A stretch of 64,000 bases of DNA, from positions 1,426,001 to 1,490,000 of the forward strand of contig SRSI01000078.1 of NCBI GenBank assembly GCA_005656395.1, read 5' to 3'. Source of the DNA: Strongyloides papillosus. Its lineage: Eukaryota; Nematoda; Chromadorea; Rhabditida; Strongyloididae. The stretch's first letter is position 1, and each line of letters starts with the position of its first letter. The position numbers were made by a program, and so were the translations under genes. A model generated the notes under the pieces. That model was not told the origin of the DNA, searched no databases, and saw only the letters and a program-made list of their open reading frames with translations. Below are positions 47,060-58,179 of the stretch, one piece after another.

Positions 47060-47571
47060 CTATTCGATATCTTCTTCTTGGAATTCTATCTTTAGGCGTA
47101 AGGATCCTTGTGCGGGGCCATAATGTGTTTCCCAAATAGCTAATGAATGAGCCCCTTCTGAACAAGGGATGTGGAATATTCCAAAATGGTGCCTGCCGAT
47201 TTCTTGTTCGAAATTTTCTGTTGGAATGTATGTTATACTGATCTTAGCTTTCTCTGCATGTTGTAAAGCACCATAGGAAGGTCTAATTTTGAAAGTTTCA
47301 TTTTTAGAGCATTTGACTTTAAATGCCTGTCTGTAATCATCTTTATTTGTTATAGTTAGAACGGTTGTAATTTTTTTATCCATAGATCCTTTGAAGTAGA
47401 TCTTCAATGACTGTCATAATAATTATAGGTTCAACTTACTTTCTCAGTTAAATTTGGTTCAATAGATAGCATGAAATTATTTTCCATAACATGTGGAGGA
47501 AATCCTCCATCGGTTACTGTTTGTTCATTATTTTTATTGATAATATTATCGTTATTCAAACCGTTAGTCAT
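47060..47571 (-). CDS. MSP-domain protein
   Basis: Exon 1 is 47440-47571 and exon 2 is 47060-47410, with an intron of only 29 nt (GTAAGT...GACAG), giving 160 residues. After a short Asn-rich leader, one Major Sperm Protein domain spans about residues 35-155: VLTITNKDDYRQAFKVKCS, TFKIRPSYGAL, KISITYIPTE, HHFGIFHIPC. MSP folds are cytoskeletal or signalling modules in nematode sperm and also occur in other small proteins. It lies 263 nt downstream of the zinc-finger gene on the same strand and could be co-transcribed with it. Confidence 0.85.
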
Positions 47572-47834
47572 TTTATATTTTGACGATTTTTTCCTGAAGA
47601 CCAATTTATTTATTTTAAAAAAATTAACATATTTAATATATTATAATTTTGGAATTAAGAATGGTCATTGGTCAGATTTATAAAATTATATAAATTTCAT
47701 TTAAACAATAACAATAGTTATTTATTTTTTACTATAGATAATAAAAAAATCTATTATGAATTATTGAAATTCGTAAATATTTAAAAATACTATGAAAAGA
47801 TTAAAAATAGATAGTTATATAACAAATAATATAC

Positions 47835-48581
47835 TCATGTTTGTGTACTCGTAAATTTTTTTTCGACATAATTATCACTAGTTTGAGTTCCTTCATCACA
47901 CATAAAATTAATAAAACTATCCGTAACTTCATCCGTTTGTAAACAAGCATCCACATATGTTACTAAATTACTGAAGCTATCATCCAATTCAATTTCTGTA
48001 CGTGAATCAAACTCTTCATCATTTAAATTTTTCATAATTGTTTCCCAATCTTCAATTGTTTGACAACCACTAGATTGCATCGGGTTATCAAAAGAAGTAG
48101 GAGGATGGATAATATTAGCTTCTGTTTGTGTTTCGGAGCATGACATTAAAGGTGTATCATTTTTCGATATATAGTAACAATTTGTGTTTACACTAGCATC
48201 TGTAGTTCGTAGTCTATATTTTCTATATAAAATGCATGAAACTTTTATGTGGTACTTTAAATCTCTTTCTAAACCAAAAGCTTTATTGCATGCTTCACAT
48301 ATAAATTTTTTTTCTAAGTGAACTTTTGCGATATGTTGTTTTAATAATTTATTATTTTTAAATGTTTTTTTGCATTGTGAGAAATTACAATTAAAATTTT
48401 TTTTCGTATCAGATGAACATTCAATAACTACATGTCTATTTTGAAGCTTTTTATCGCTAACACTTGTACATTCTATTTTGTGTGTCTTTAATAAATGTAA
48501 ATGACATGCACCGGCATTTGAAAAACGTTTGTTGCATTGATGACATATATTTGTGGAAAAAGATTCATAAGACGACATCAT
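47835..48581 (-). CDS. ASCIZ/ATMIN-like C2H2 zinc-finger protein with TQT motifs
   Basis: The product has 248 residues in one exon. Zinc fingers lie in the first 130 residues: CHQCNKRF with HLHLLKTH, CNFSQCKKTF with KQHIAKVH, and CEACNKAF with YHIKVSC (the last as C2HC). The C-terminal half is acidic and has repeated TQT-type motifs: SETQTEAN, SGCQTIED, ACLQTDEV, EGTQTSDN, and TSTQT at the end. TQT is the core of dynein light chain LC8 binding sites. N-terminal fingers plus a multivalent TQT tail is the layout of ASCIZ/ATMIN, a transcription factor for LC8. The assignment rests on architecture, not on alignment. Confidence 0.7.
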   Translation of the reverse strand: MMSSYESFSTNICHQCNKRFSNAGACHLHLLKTHKIECTSVSDKKLQNRHVVIECSSDTKKNFNCNFSQCKKTFKNNKLLKQHIAKVHLEKKFICEACNKAFGLERDLKYHIKVSCILYRKYRLRTTDASVNTNCYYISKNDTPLMSCSETQTEANIIHPPTSFDNPMQSSGCQTIEDWETIMKNLNDEEFDSRTEIELDDSFSNLVTYVDACLQTDEVTDSFINFMCDEGTQTSDNYVEKKFTSTQT

Positions 48582-48890
48582 CGAGTTAGAATGTAGTTAT
48601 TAGATATACTTTTTTTTTCTGAAAACAAAAAGATTAGACAATTTTACAAATTTTAACAATAACTACATATACAATTGCTTAAGCTCTATTACTTAGAAAT
48701 TTATTCAACCACTATCCTAAATACAACCCTACATAATTTTCTATGGCAACTTTCTTTAGAATAAACTTTTCCCCAATTTTTTTTATAGTTTATCCTAAAG
48801 AGAATACATATAGTATTTATCGTGTGACAACAGCGCATCTATCATATATTACTTTATTATTTTCGCATTAACTTACAATTCTTCCAAAAA
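48582..48890. other. Divergent upstream region
   Basis: This 309-bp region separates the zinc-finger gene (minus) and SNRNP27 (plus). Promoters are expected but no motif is clear. Confidence 0.45.
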
Positions 48891-49496
48891 ATGGGACGAG
48901 AAAGATCTCCAATTTCAGGTAATATTTCTATATATTTAGTTTATATGTATTTTATAATTTTTTTTAGATAGAAAACGAAGGAGAAGTCGCACGCGTTCTA
49001 AATCTCCAAATTATTCAAATGGAAAGAGGAGTCGCTCGCCACGAACAAAAATTAGTACATCAGATAGGAGGAATCGTTATGAAGATTCACCTGTGAAGAA
49101 GCAAAAAAGATCTCGAAGTCGTAGTAAGTCTTATGAAGATTCTAAGAAAGGAAGGTATACGCCAGATAGAGAGGATACAACAAAGAATAGAAGTCAAACA
49201 TCAAAAGATTCACAAAAGTTTGTTTTTATTTATATTATTTTTAATTTATATACTTTTTTAGGGATAGGAAGGACTCCAAAAAAGACCATAAATCAAAACA
49301 AATAAATGTTGATAAAATGAGTGATTGTGAAGATGAAATGATGAAAATAATGGGGTTTGGTAATTTCAGTACAACAAAAAATAAGAAAGTGGAGGGAAAT
49401 GACGTTGGTTGTGTAAATATTAAAAAAACTCGAAAATACAGACAATACATGAATAGAAAAGGAGGCTTCAACAAGCCTCTCGATTTTATTGCATAA
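48891..49496 (+). CDS. U4/U6.U5 tri-snRNP protein SNRNP27
   Basis: Exons 48891-48918, 48968-49217 and 49262-49496 give 170 residues. The first two exons encode an Arg/Ser-rich region (RKRRRSRTRSKSP, KQKRSRSRSKSYED). The C-terminus is the conserved SNRNP27 block: DEMMKIMGFGNFSTTK, KKTRKYRQYMNRKGGFNK, ending PLDFIA. In the spliceosome the protein helps set 5' splice-site choice. The second intron uses a GTTTGT donor. It is the first gene of a same-strand run with EDC3 and TMEM170. Confidence 0.93.
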
Positions 49497-49583
49497 ATTT
49501 TTTCCAAATTCTTTTCTTTTTATTACCGTTTATTCCGTTTCTTATACTGTATAATTTTTTTTATCCATTGTTCATTAACTAAA

Positions 49584-49595
49584 ATAATTTTTCAG
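49584..49595 (+). promoter_or_regulatory. Probable trans-splice acceptor upstream of EDC3
   Basis: ATAATTTTTCAG lies nine bases before the EDC3 ATG and 88 nt or more after the SNRNP27 stop. A T-rich acceptor with no upstream exon in this position is typical of spliced-leader addition in a nematode operon. Confidence 0.55.
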
Positions 49596-49604
49596 TGTAA
49601 AAAT

Positions 49605-51690
49605 ATGAGTCTTGATTTTATTGGATATTTAGTATCTATTGAATGTTCTCCAAATCGTTTTATTGAAGGAAGGATTTCGTCGTTAGATACTACAAATAAT
49701 ACTATTACTATTATGGATCCAATAATGTAAGGAAATATAAATTTATAATAATTTATAATTATTATTTAATAGGGATGGTAAAAAATCAGATAAGCAAAAA
49801 CTTCTGATACATAATTCTAGTATTATAAATCTTCGTATTATTGATAAACCAACAATTGATGATGTAGTGTCAATACTGGATATAGATCCAAAAGTAGTTT
49901 TAGATGAAGAAGATGAACCAATAATAGATGTTAAAAATGTTAAAAAGTTACCGAGAAGTGATATCTCTCCCAATAATTTAAAAAAATCTGAACCAATAAA
50001 ATTCTTAACTGAAAATGATATATTAAATCAATATGTAACAAAAATTAAAAATGATAATGAAAAGAGTGACTTCGATTTGAATTCTGTAAAATATTTAACT
50101 GAAAATGAGATGCTAAAAATTGATTCTACTAAACAACTGTCATCTAAAATTAAAAAACCTGCTGTAATACCTGTATATGAAGACCATGAATATTCAGATG
50201 ATGATGTACGTACCAAACCAGTTAAAAAAAAAGGTGTAGTAAAAGATACTCCAACTGTGTCCACAACTAACGTATTAGAGCCAACTTCAACAAATACTGA
50301 TACTCTTCCTACTGTTGCCAAAAAATTTGGCGGTGTTCGTATGATACCAACAAGTTGTATAAAATCAATGAATAGAAAAGGTAAAATAAGTGTTTTAGCT
50401 GATGCTATGAAACAAGAAATTTGTACAAAAAATTCTTTAAAAGACAATTTTATTGAAAATATTTCTCCTAAGAATACATTACCTTCGACAAATGATACCA
50501 ATCTCGGTGATATTACTACTGAACATCGAGATTTTGGACAATTTAAATACTTTTTCCATCCACAAGTACCTGATCCTAATGCCATTGAAGCATTAAAACA
50601 GAAAAAGAAAGATAAAAAAAACGGAGAGAGTGAGAATAAAAAAAGTACTCAAAAATTGAAAAATAGTAAATCTAACAAATATGGAAATGATTTTGATGTA
50701 ACCTTAGATTATGATCTTATTAACACTGACTTTGATTTTGATTTAAATCTCTCAAAATTTAATGAAGATATGAAAGATTTAGAAATTTCTTGTTCACCAA
50801 AGAAAAATAATAAAAATTATGGACACGATGAAAATGTACTTAATGATCCTACACGAATTAAATCATGGACTATGAAAACGCGCAAAACTGTACCATCATT
50901 CAAATCACTTTTTATTCAACCTGTTACCTCTGGATTTGATTTACCATTCTTTTCATTGGCAGATAAAAAAGCGTACATCAAGGAAGGCATTAAATACTTA
51001 GGAAAAGATATCGTATATTCAACTTTAGCTGATAGACTTTTTTCATTTGTTATTGAATCGTCTTGTAGATGTGAATTTACCTTACAAAATACTGTTGTTA
51101 TAGGTGATTCAAATTCTGATCCAACATTAATCAAAAGACTCTCCATTCATCTTTGTAATCGTGGTATTTACCAGAATGACTCTAAATCATTAATTACGTT
51201 TGTTGGAGTTCCAGAAGATTCAGATTTCCCAGATATAAAATACGTCAAATCTGCTAAACAATTATCATTGAACACTAGGTGTATAATATTACTGACTGAT
51301 GATATGAATTCTTTACCAAAAGATCTTTCATTATGGTTAACACGAATGGGTAACGGTCCAAATGCAGCTCATGTTTTTGCTGTAGATTTCGAACCTTTAG
51401 GATTATCACAAGTTCATGTTCTTTTTACATGCTTTGGTCATGATTCATCAGCTAAAATTATTGGTCATGGAAAACATTTTAATACTAGAATTTCTCCTTG
51501 TTCCAGTCCTACATTACACAGTGAAACATCAACAAGTAATTCACAACATAACTCTCGTAATGTAACAAATATAATGTTTGATAGTGATGCTGCAATATGT
51601 GATCTTGGAATTCCTTTATCGTGGGTTGATGCAGAATCACGTCAAGCTTTAAGTCAAATTTTTGCTACCCAATTTTTATTCCGCCTTTAA
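49605..51690 (+). CDS. edc-3: Enhancer of mRNA decapping 3 (EDC3)
   Basis: This P-body scaffold stimulates Dcp2. Exon 1 is 49605-49726, a 46-nt intron follows, and exon 2 is 49773-51690; total 679 residues. The N-terminal divergent LSm domain is at about 1-65 (FIGYLVSIECSPNRFIEGRI). A long charged linker follows, and an FDF-type segment near 355-375 (TDFDFDLNLSKFNEDM) matches the DDX6/CGH-1-binding box. The C-terminal YjeF-N-like Rossmann domain runs from about 430 to the end (ENTVVIGDSNSD-like region, CDLGIPLSWVDAES). Confidence 0.9.
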
Positions 51691-51911
51691 TGATGATATT
51701 GTTTAAATTTTGTTAATTTTAAGAATTAAGTTTTGTGAATATTTTTTAAGTACACACTTTTCTCTTAAGATGGCTCTGTTAATTGTTGTTCTGTGTCTAA
51801 AAATGATTTATATACAATTGTAATTTAATAAATCTCCAGAACATTTTTTGTTTTTTATTGGATTTTGATCCATATTGATATTTGAATTAACATTTTAAAA
51901 ATTAACTTTAT

Positions 51912-51923
51912 CACTTTTTTCAG
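51912..51923 (+). promoter_or_regulatory. Probable trans-splice acceptor upstream of TMEM170
   Basis: CACTTTTTTCAG ends four bases before the TMEM170 ATG, 237 nt after the EDC3 stop. Confidence 0.5.
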
Positions 51924-51927
51924 TATC

Positions 51928-52386
51928 ATGTTGAACAAAACTGATTGGGTATCATTTTTTCCTAAGCCGACTGGTGAATTATCTAGGTGAGAGTATTTTT
52001 TTAAACATGTTTAAAGTAAATTTAGAAATTATTCTTTATGGGATATAATGACATTAGATCAAACAGATATGACGCAATTTCATCATATGTGGTTAGGAAT
52101 TTTTACTTGGACAACTATAATCATTACAACCGTCTATGCATTAACATTTCTTATTTCATTCATCAATTTACATCATCATTCTTGGGTTGTGTTCAGTTTT
52201 TTACCTTTTCTCCTTCTACTTATAATTCCACAATTTCTTTTAAATTTAACAACATGTGCTGTAATTGCATTTTCTTTTTCTGCTGGAGGAAAAGCTATAA
52301 CTGCATGGCATTGTTTAGGAATTGGTTGTGTTCAAAGTTTATTCTCAATTATATTTTCGTACACAAGAATTTTACAAACTCTTTAA
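51928..52386 (+). CDS. TMEM170 family membrane protein
   Basis: Exons 51928-51986 and 52026-52386 with a 39-nt intron give 139 residues, the normal family size. After a short N-terminus come three hydrophobic segments. The family pattern is clear: HHMWLGIFTWTTIII, FLISFINLHHHSW, AGGKAITAWHCLGIGCVQ, and YTRILQTL at the C-terminus. Vertebrate TMEM170A acts in ER and nuclear-envelope shaping. It is third in the SNRNP27-EDC3-TMEM170 run. Confidence 0.85.
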
Positions 52387-52508
52387 TATTATTATTAAAA
52401 TATTTAGTATTATATTAATTTATTTAATAAATAATTATAACATAATTTTTCTTCAAATTTATTAACACCTTTCTAGGTAAACTTTCTACGTCTAACTTCA
52501 ATATAGTT

Positions 52509-52982
52509 ATGGTATTCAGTTTTTTATCTAATAAGTGCGTTTCACTAAGTGTGTTTGCCGAAAATGAGTATATTTTGACAGAAGATAACACTATTGGATG
52601 CTTTATTTTCAATATTTGTGAAGCTATTTTTGTTTTTACTCACAAAATAGTTGGATTTGGATTCATTTTTCTTAATGTTATAAAGTATATTTTTGAAGAG
52701 AGTTTTTTTTTCAAAGGACTAGGTGTAAGTTTAATTGATATATTTATTTATTTAATTTATTTTTAGGGTTTTGTATTTTTTATGCTTAAATCATTAGAAA
52801 ATTTTATAAGTGTATTAAAAATTATTCGTAATTATTATGTATGGTGGTTAATTGATCTTGACAATTGTGGATTTAAAAAATCAGGTGAAAATAAATTTAA
52901 AGAAGAAGAATATGGTGAAAATACTCGATTGCTTTTAGCTTCGCTTACGCCGGATTCAACGTCAAGTAGATTTGAATTGTAA
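52509..52982 (+). CDS. Orphan small membrane-associated protein
   Basis: Exons 52509-52724 and 52767-52982, with a 42-nt intron, give 143 residues. The N-terminal two thirds are hydrophobic (FIFNICEAIFVFTHKIVGFG, VFFMLKSLENFISVLKII), with a hydrophilic C-terminus ending STSSRFEL. I do not recognise the family. CTTCAATATAG ends two bases before the ATG, and the gene lies 122 nt after TMEM170 on the same strand, so it may be the last gene of the operon. The phase-consistent intron supports it as real. Confidence 0.6.
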
Positions 52983-53939
52983 ATTTACATTTTATATCAA
53001 ACATTTTACAAATAACAGGAAGATTTACATATGATAAACACTTTTAATGGAATCATTTTAATTTCGTCGATCATAAAAGATTTATATTGAGTTTTATTAA
53101 TTTTTGATATAAAATTAATATGGTAGAAGTATTCATTTGTAAATTCATTTAACTAAGTATTACTATAAATGTTCCTTGATTTATACTAACTTTTTATATA
53201 CCTTTTTATCTATAAGTGATAAAAATTTCTATATATTAGTATTCTTTAAAATCATTCGAGTGAACACCATTAATAACATTGTAGTAAATTTTGGTACTTA
53301 ATTGCTACTGTACAAATCATAAAATAATTCTTATCATAATTTAAACTTGTTTTAACCGGATACAAGTAGAATTGATTTTATCAAAAGTTCTAATAGATTT
53401 TAAACGAGGATTTTGAGGATTTTGTTACGCCTTGAATTAATTCAAATCGTTTCTTTAATTTATTTTATTTCTCATTTTATATTGTCTTAATTTGTGTCAT
53501 CTACCTAATATCATCTTTCATGCATCCTACCAACTTTTACACGGCCCTTTATTATTAATATTTATTTAATAAAAATTAACTTGATATTAGTTATTTTCTA
53601 TACAAAATTTTTTTTTTTAAATTAAAGTATAAATCATATATAATTTAATGGGAAAAAATTTGTAGAATTTGAAAGTCATAATTTTTGTCACACCTATAAG
53701 ATATGATAATTGTATAATTTATTTGGAAATGTTTATATAACGTTGTAAAAATTTATTATTCCTTAGGGGTTTAAGAAAAAAAATATTCTGATATCTATTA
53801 AAAGGTAAATTTTTAAGAGATGAATACCACTTATTATATTAACATTTATAATTAAGTTTTATGAAAATTATTTTTTAAAAGTATTTTTCATTTAGACGAT
53901 ATCAAATATAAAATATTTTAGATAAAAGATATCCTTGGT
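52983..53939. other. Intergenic region, nothing recognised
   Basis: About 0.96 kb of AT-rich sequence with no coding-like frame. It precedes the four-TM protein gene. Confidence 0.45.
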
Positions 53940-54586
53940 ATGGCTGCGCAATTTAATGATCGATGTTTTTATGGCAAAATGCATATAACAGTAAGTAATA
54001 TTATTTAATATTAAATCATAAAATATTTTTTAAGACAGCAATGAAATTGTTTATAGCAGTGGGAATTTCTATTTCACTTTCGATAATCATTTTTGAATTA
54101 TTCAATTTTAGAAAAGCTCTTTTTGTCATGAGCATCCCAATTCTTGTAATTTTATCAACTGTTATAGGAATTGTAAAAAATTTACCAAAGTTAATATGGC
54201 CAATTATTGGAATATCATTTTTTCATTTCTATCTAGCAGCAAACTGTTTACTTATCTTTTTATTCTATTTTATCTTTAAACCATTATACATTATAATGGT
54301 TTTTAATTGGGCATTCAAGACAATGCATGGTGGAAAGACATTATCTTTCTATATTTATTCTTTTATAATAATTATATCCTTAATTATTATTTTAATATTT
54401 AGTAGTTGGCAGGCAAAAATATCTCTTCGTTATATGAATTATATGAAATTGATAAATGAAAGACTTTATGATCAAGATAATATTAAAAAGGTTGTACATG
54501 AGAGTGGAACACAGGTACTTACAATACCAGTAAATTGCACTAACACACAATATGTTTCTAATGAAATAAAAAGAACAATCATGTAA
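53940..54586 (+). CDS. Four-transmembrane protein, LAPTM/nematode tetraspan-like
   Basis: Exons 53940-53990 and 54035-54586, with a 44-nt intron, give 200 residues. The N-terminus MAAQFNDRCFYGKMHITTAM leads into a first helix (LFIAVGISISLSIIIF). Further hydrophobic segments are LFVMSIPILVILSTVIGIV, ISFFHFYLAANCLLIFLFYF, and FIIIISLIIILIFSSW. The C-terminus is cytosolic and polar. A C-F-x-G-K-x-H-I-x-T start followed by four helices recalls LAPTM4-like lysosomal proteins and nematode four-TM families. The family call is tentative; the gene itself is well supported. Confidence 0.7.
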
Positions 54587-54791
54587 AAAATATATAAATA
54601 TAGCTTTATTTATTAATTTTTTTTTGTTTTTTTAATCAAAATTATTTAAAGGCAATAGTTCTATTATTATTTAAAGTTTTTGTTTTACTTTAGAATTATG
54701 GAGTAGTATTGTTTATGAAATAAAGAAAATTATAACTATAATTAAAAGTATAATTAAATTATTTATTACCACAATTAAAAAATTAATGTTT

Positions 54792-57661
54792 TCAAATTAA
54801 AAGTCCTCGGGTTAATGAAGATGTTGAGAACGTTTTAGATAAAAATTTCTCGAGTTCTTTAAAAAATTCTTCTGTTAATTCCGGGTTGTTAATGAGACTA
54901 TTAAAAATTTCAAACATATATTCTTTTTCTGTATAGCATAGAAAATTTATGAAGAAAAAGACAGAGAGTTTTGAAAAAATATGTGGACATTGACGTACTA
55001 AAGGAATAATGTATTTTAAATCTTCACCAGAAAACATCCTCTGAAGTGTATCTCCAAATTGTATTAATTTGTTTGTCAAAAATTCATAACTGAAATAATC
55101 AGCCAACTAAAAATAAAATATAAATAAATTTTTATACTATTTTGAACTTACGTATATTAATGAAACATATGTTTGAGGGGTTTTTATCACTAGACAATTC
55201 TCATCTGTACAACCGGAACAATAATGAATAAAAATTTTAAAATCTTCCCATGATACCATCTCACTAATAACCTCATTAAAATTAAATTTAAACTTTTTGT
55301 TTTGTGCTTCGATAAAAGAACTTGAAAACATTGCTTGGTAAAATGTACAATTTTTACATAATATATCTTTTTCAATTATAATACATTCACTTATTGTTGA
55401 GTTTTCAAAACAAATATATTCAATACCTTCCTTTTGTGACACTGGAACATTACAACAACTCGATTCTTTAGAAATTTCACCATTGACAATTAAATCATTA
55501 CATTCTTTATAAATATCATCTATAAAAAATAACTTGTCAAAGGTGTTTTTGGATATAAGTGTTCCAAAAGAAATCATTATTTGAAATAAAATTTCTTTAT
55601 TTGGTTCTCCTAATGAATTATCCATATCAAAATTTTCCTGATTAAACAAAATAACTTTACACTTTTCTATTAATTTTTTTATTGGCTTATATGTTTCAAA
55701 ATAATTTCTTCTCCTTTTTACTGTTCTAATTAGGGCAACCGAAGCAATCATTGCATTAATCTTAAGATCATCATTGGATTGTTTGAGATCTATTAATATA
55801 TAACTCCATCCATAATCTGTGTCAACATGTTCACTAAAATCTCGATAAAGATCTTTTCCATACCTATGAATTTTGGTACAATGTTTGCATTCTTTAGCCA
55901 ATAAATGCATCATACATGAACGACGTATTAATACATTAAGAATTAATATATGAAATTTTAATTTTAATAAATTAGATATAATATTACATGATCGAGCAAG
56001 CCTTTTCATAGCACGTCCGGCTTTTGAATCACAAGGCAAATTAATGCTTAAATAATTTACCCACATTTCAATAATTTCACTTCTTGCCAAATATTTATGA
56101 TTATTTTCATCATGACTTTGCCAGGACATCAAAAAAAACTCTCCAAAAACAACCATTTGCTCACTGTTCTGTTGTTGAAGTGAATCTTTACTTTCTTGCA
56201 TTTCCATTATTTCATCACCTTCTTCAAATTCAAAATCTAAGATATCTCTTTCAGGTGAACTAAAGACACTTCTAGTTGGAGATAATGAATTAGAACGTGA
56301 ATGACCAGAAGGGCTTCGTGATGCTCGATTTGATATTAAATATCCGCTTCTTGTATATACTTGATTATAGAAATTACTTAAAAGTACATTATTAGCATTA
56401 ATTGTATGAAATGGGCTACTATCTTTTTGAATAATATTTTCACTTTTATCCTTCAATTCTAATTTACAATCTAATGGATTCGCTATTATGTAAGAGTTGA
56501 CATGAATAAGAACGGTCTCGAAAAATTTTTGTGATTGACAAAGATAAGATATTCCAACTGTATCATGAATGAGATTTTTTAAAGATTGAATTAATAAGAT
56601 TTTCTCATTGATTGATTCACTACACAATAAATTTTCTATAATAATATCGAGACCACCATTTTCTCTTAATGTAACGCGACCCCAAGCATCTTGGGCAAAA
56701 AAAGTTAATATTCTAAGGAATGAAATACAGTTCTTTCCTTCTAAAATCAATTTTGTTAACCCAACTCTCCCAATTGATTCACGTATTTCATATGATCGAT
56801 TTAAAAATGAACAAATTGGTTCAATCCATTTTTCATATTTGTACTCTTCCGATTTTTGCTCAAGTAAAATATTAAAAAGAAAATTTGAGCATTCTGGGGT
56901 TGCTAATTGTCTACCTGTATCCTTTGGTACAGTTCTCGCTAAAAATGAAAGCATAAACAATATATCATCACTATATAGATCAAATTTATCAGAAATAATA
57001 AGTGATGCTAGCTCCGCGACAGCGTTACAATCAATTATTCTTTTAGATATCCCATTTTTACATAAAATTTTAAAAGTTCTAATCGAGTTTCTTTGTAATT
57101 TCACTTCTTCACTATTTATAAATGAGGCTAGTTTCTCCATAAATGGTAAATTTGAAGTTATCGTTGGAAACGCTTTCTTTGTTTCTAGTAAATTCCCAAT
57201 CAATCTTAATATTCCTGCTTTTACAGAATCTCCCTTTTGAGGAAGGTTCAGCAATTTATCAAATATCGATATAATGTTTGGAGCAGTTTTAGTCAAACAC
57301 ATACAAGCAGTCATTGAAAAGAAACAACAATTAGCAATTATAGATATTGTTTCTTGGAGAATTTTTAATACTATTGTTTTTTGTGACAATTCATTACTAA
57401 GAGCTTTGTTAAGCATTAAACGAATAAGAACATAGAAAACACCTGATTTCTCCTTGCTATCATCAAGAATTTCAATAATTCGATCTTTTTTACTCAATAA
57501 CTAAAACTTTCGAATTATTCAAATATATAAAAACAAACTTTTTTTAATTTAGACAGTGCTTTGTCAACTTCTTCATAGTTATCGCTAATTAATACTGCTT
57601 CCCATGAATCAAAACCACGTATATTTAAACGATCACTATATCGTTTTATTTTTACATCCAT
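54792..57661 (-). CDS. Armadillo-repeat and BTB protein, ARMC5-like
   Basis: Exons 57539-57661, 55152-57500 and 54792-55106 join with introns of 38 and 45 nt and give 928 residues. The first 380 residues or so are helical repeats of armadillo type (LRLIGNLLETKKAFPTITSN, NGGLDIIIENLLCSESINEK). A Ser-rich linker follows (SRASRSPSGHSRSNSLSP), then more helical sequence. A BTB-like fold lies near 735-850 (CKNCTFYQAMFSSSFIEAQ, WEDFKIFIHYCSGC, LADYFSYEFL). ARM repeats plus a C-terminal BTB domain at about 930 residues is the plan of ARMC5, a CUL3 adaptor that turns over RNA polymerase II. Orthology is inferred from architecture. Confidence 0.68.
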
Positions 57662-57806
57662 TTCTGTAATAGATTATTTCAAATATGATATTATAGAATT
57701 ATATATTTTATATCAATAGACAAAGTAACTCTATTGTCAATACATTCAATTTATTTAAAAAATAAAAACTCTGTTTACTTGTTATCACTGTTACTTTGAA
57801 CATCTC

Positions 57807-57995
57807 TTATGACACAAAATTCTTTTGAAACGATAGTTTTCCTTCATCTTGGAAAAAAGATCTTCCATTAGACAGATAATTGGTTATATTTAATTGTCGT
57901 GGAATATGTGATTTTTGCTCGGAATTCATAGTTAAAATTCTATCTAGGTCACTTTCCCTTGAAATTCTAATACTTTTTATAGATAAAATGTACAT
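57807..57995 (-). CDS. Possible small protein or exon
   Basis: A frame of 62 codons starts MYILSIKSIRISRESDLDR and contains QLNITNYLSNGRSFFQDEG. The same frame stays open about 80 nt upstream of the ATG to near 58080. The residue mix is varied and unlike the F/L/K-rich chance ORFs elsewhere. I recognise no family. It lies between ARMC5-like (minus) and Psf2 (plus). Confidence 0.35.
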   Translation of the reverse strand: MYILSIKSIRISRESDLDRILTMNSEQKSHIPRQLNITNYLSNGRSFFQDEGKLSFQKNFVS

Positions 57996-58179
57996 AATTA
58001 ACGAGTTAAATACAGTTACTGTGTCAGCATTAATGGCAACATGATTTGTGGTAAGTTCATAAATAGAATGTCATCGTCTATTGTTTCTTAAGAACAAAGT
58101 GGTTTTAGAGATTATTATCCTTATATAACATTTGCTGGTGTCCTGTTTTTTCATTTAAAAGAAAATAAAGTTGGGAGTT

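Noticed and set aside
50028..50585. Minus-strand frame of 185 codons
   Set aside because: It is antisense to the EDC3 linker; a shadow of a well-supported gene.
56608..57240. Plus-strand frame of 210 codons
   Set aside because: It is antisense to the ARM repeats of the ARMC5-like gene, with no recognisable domain.
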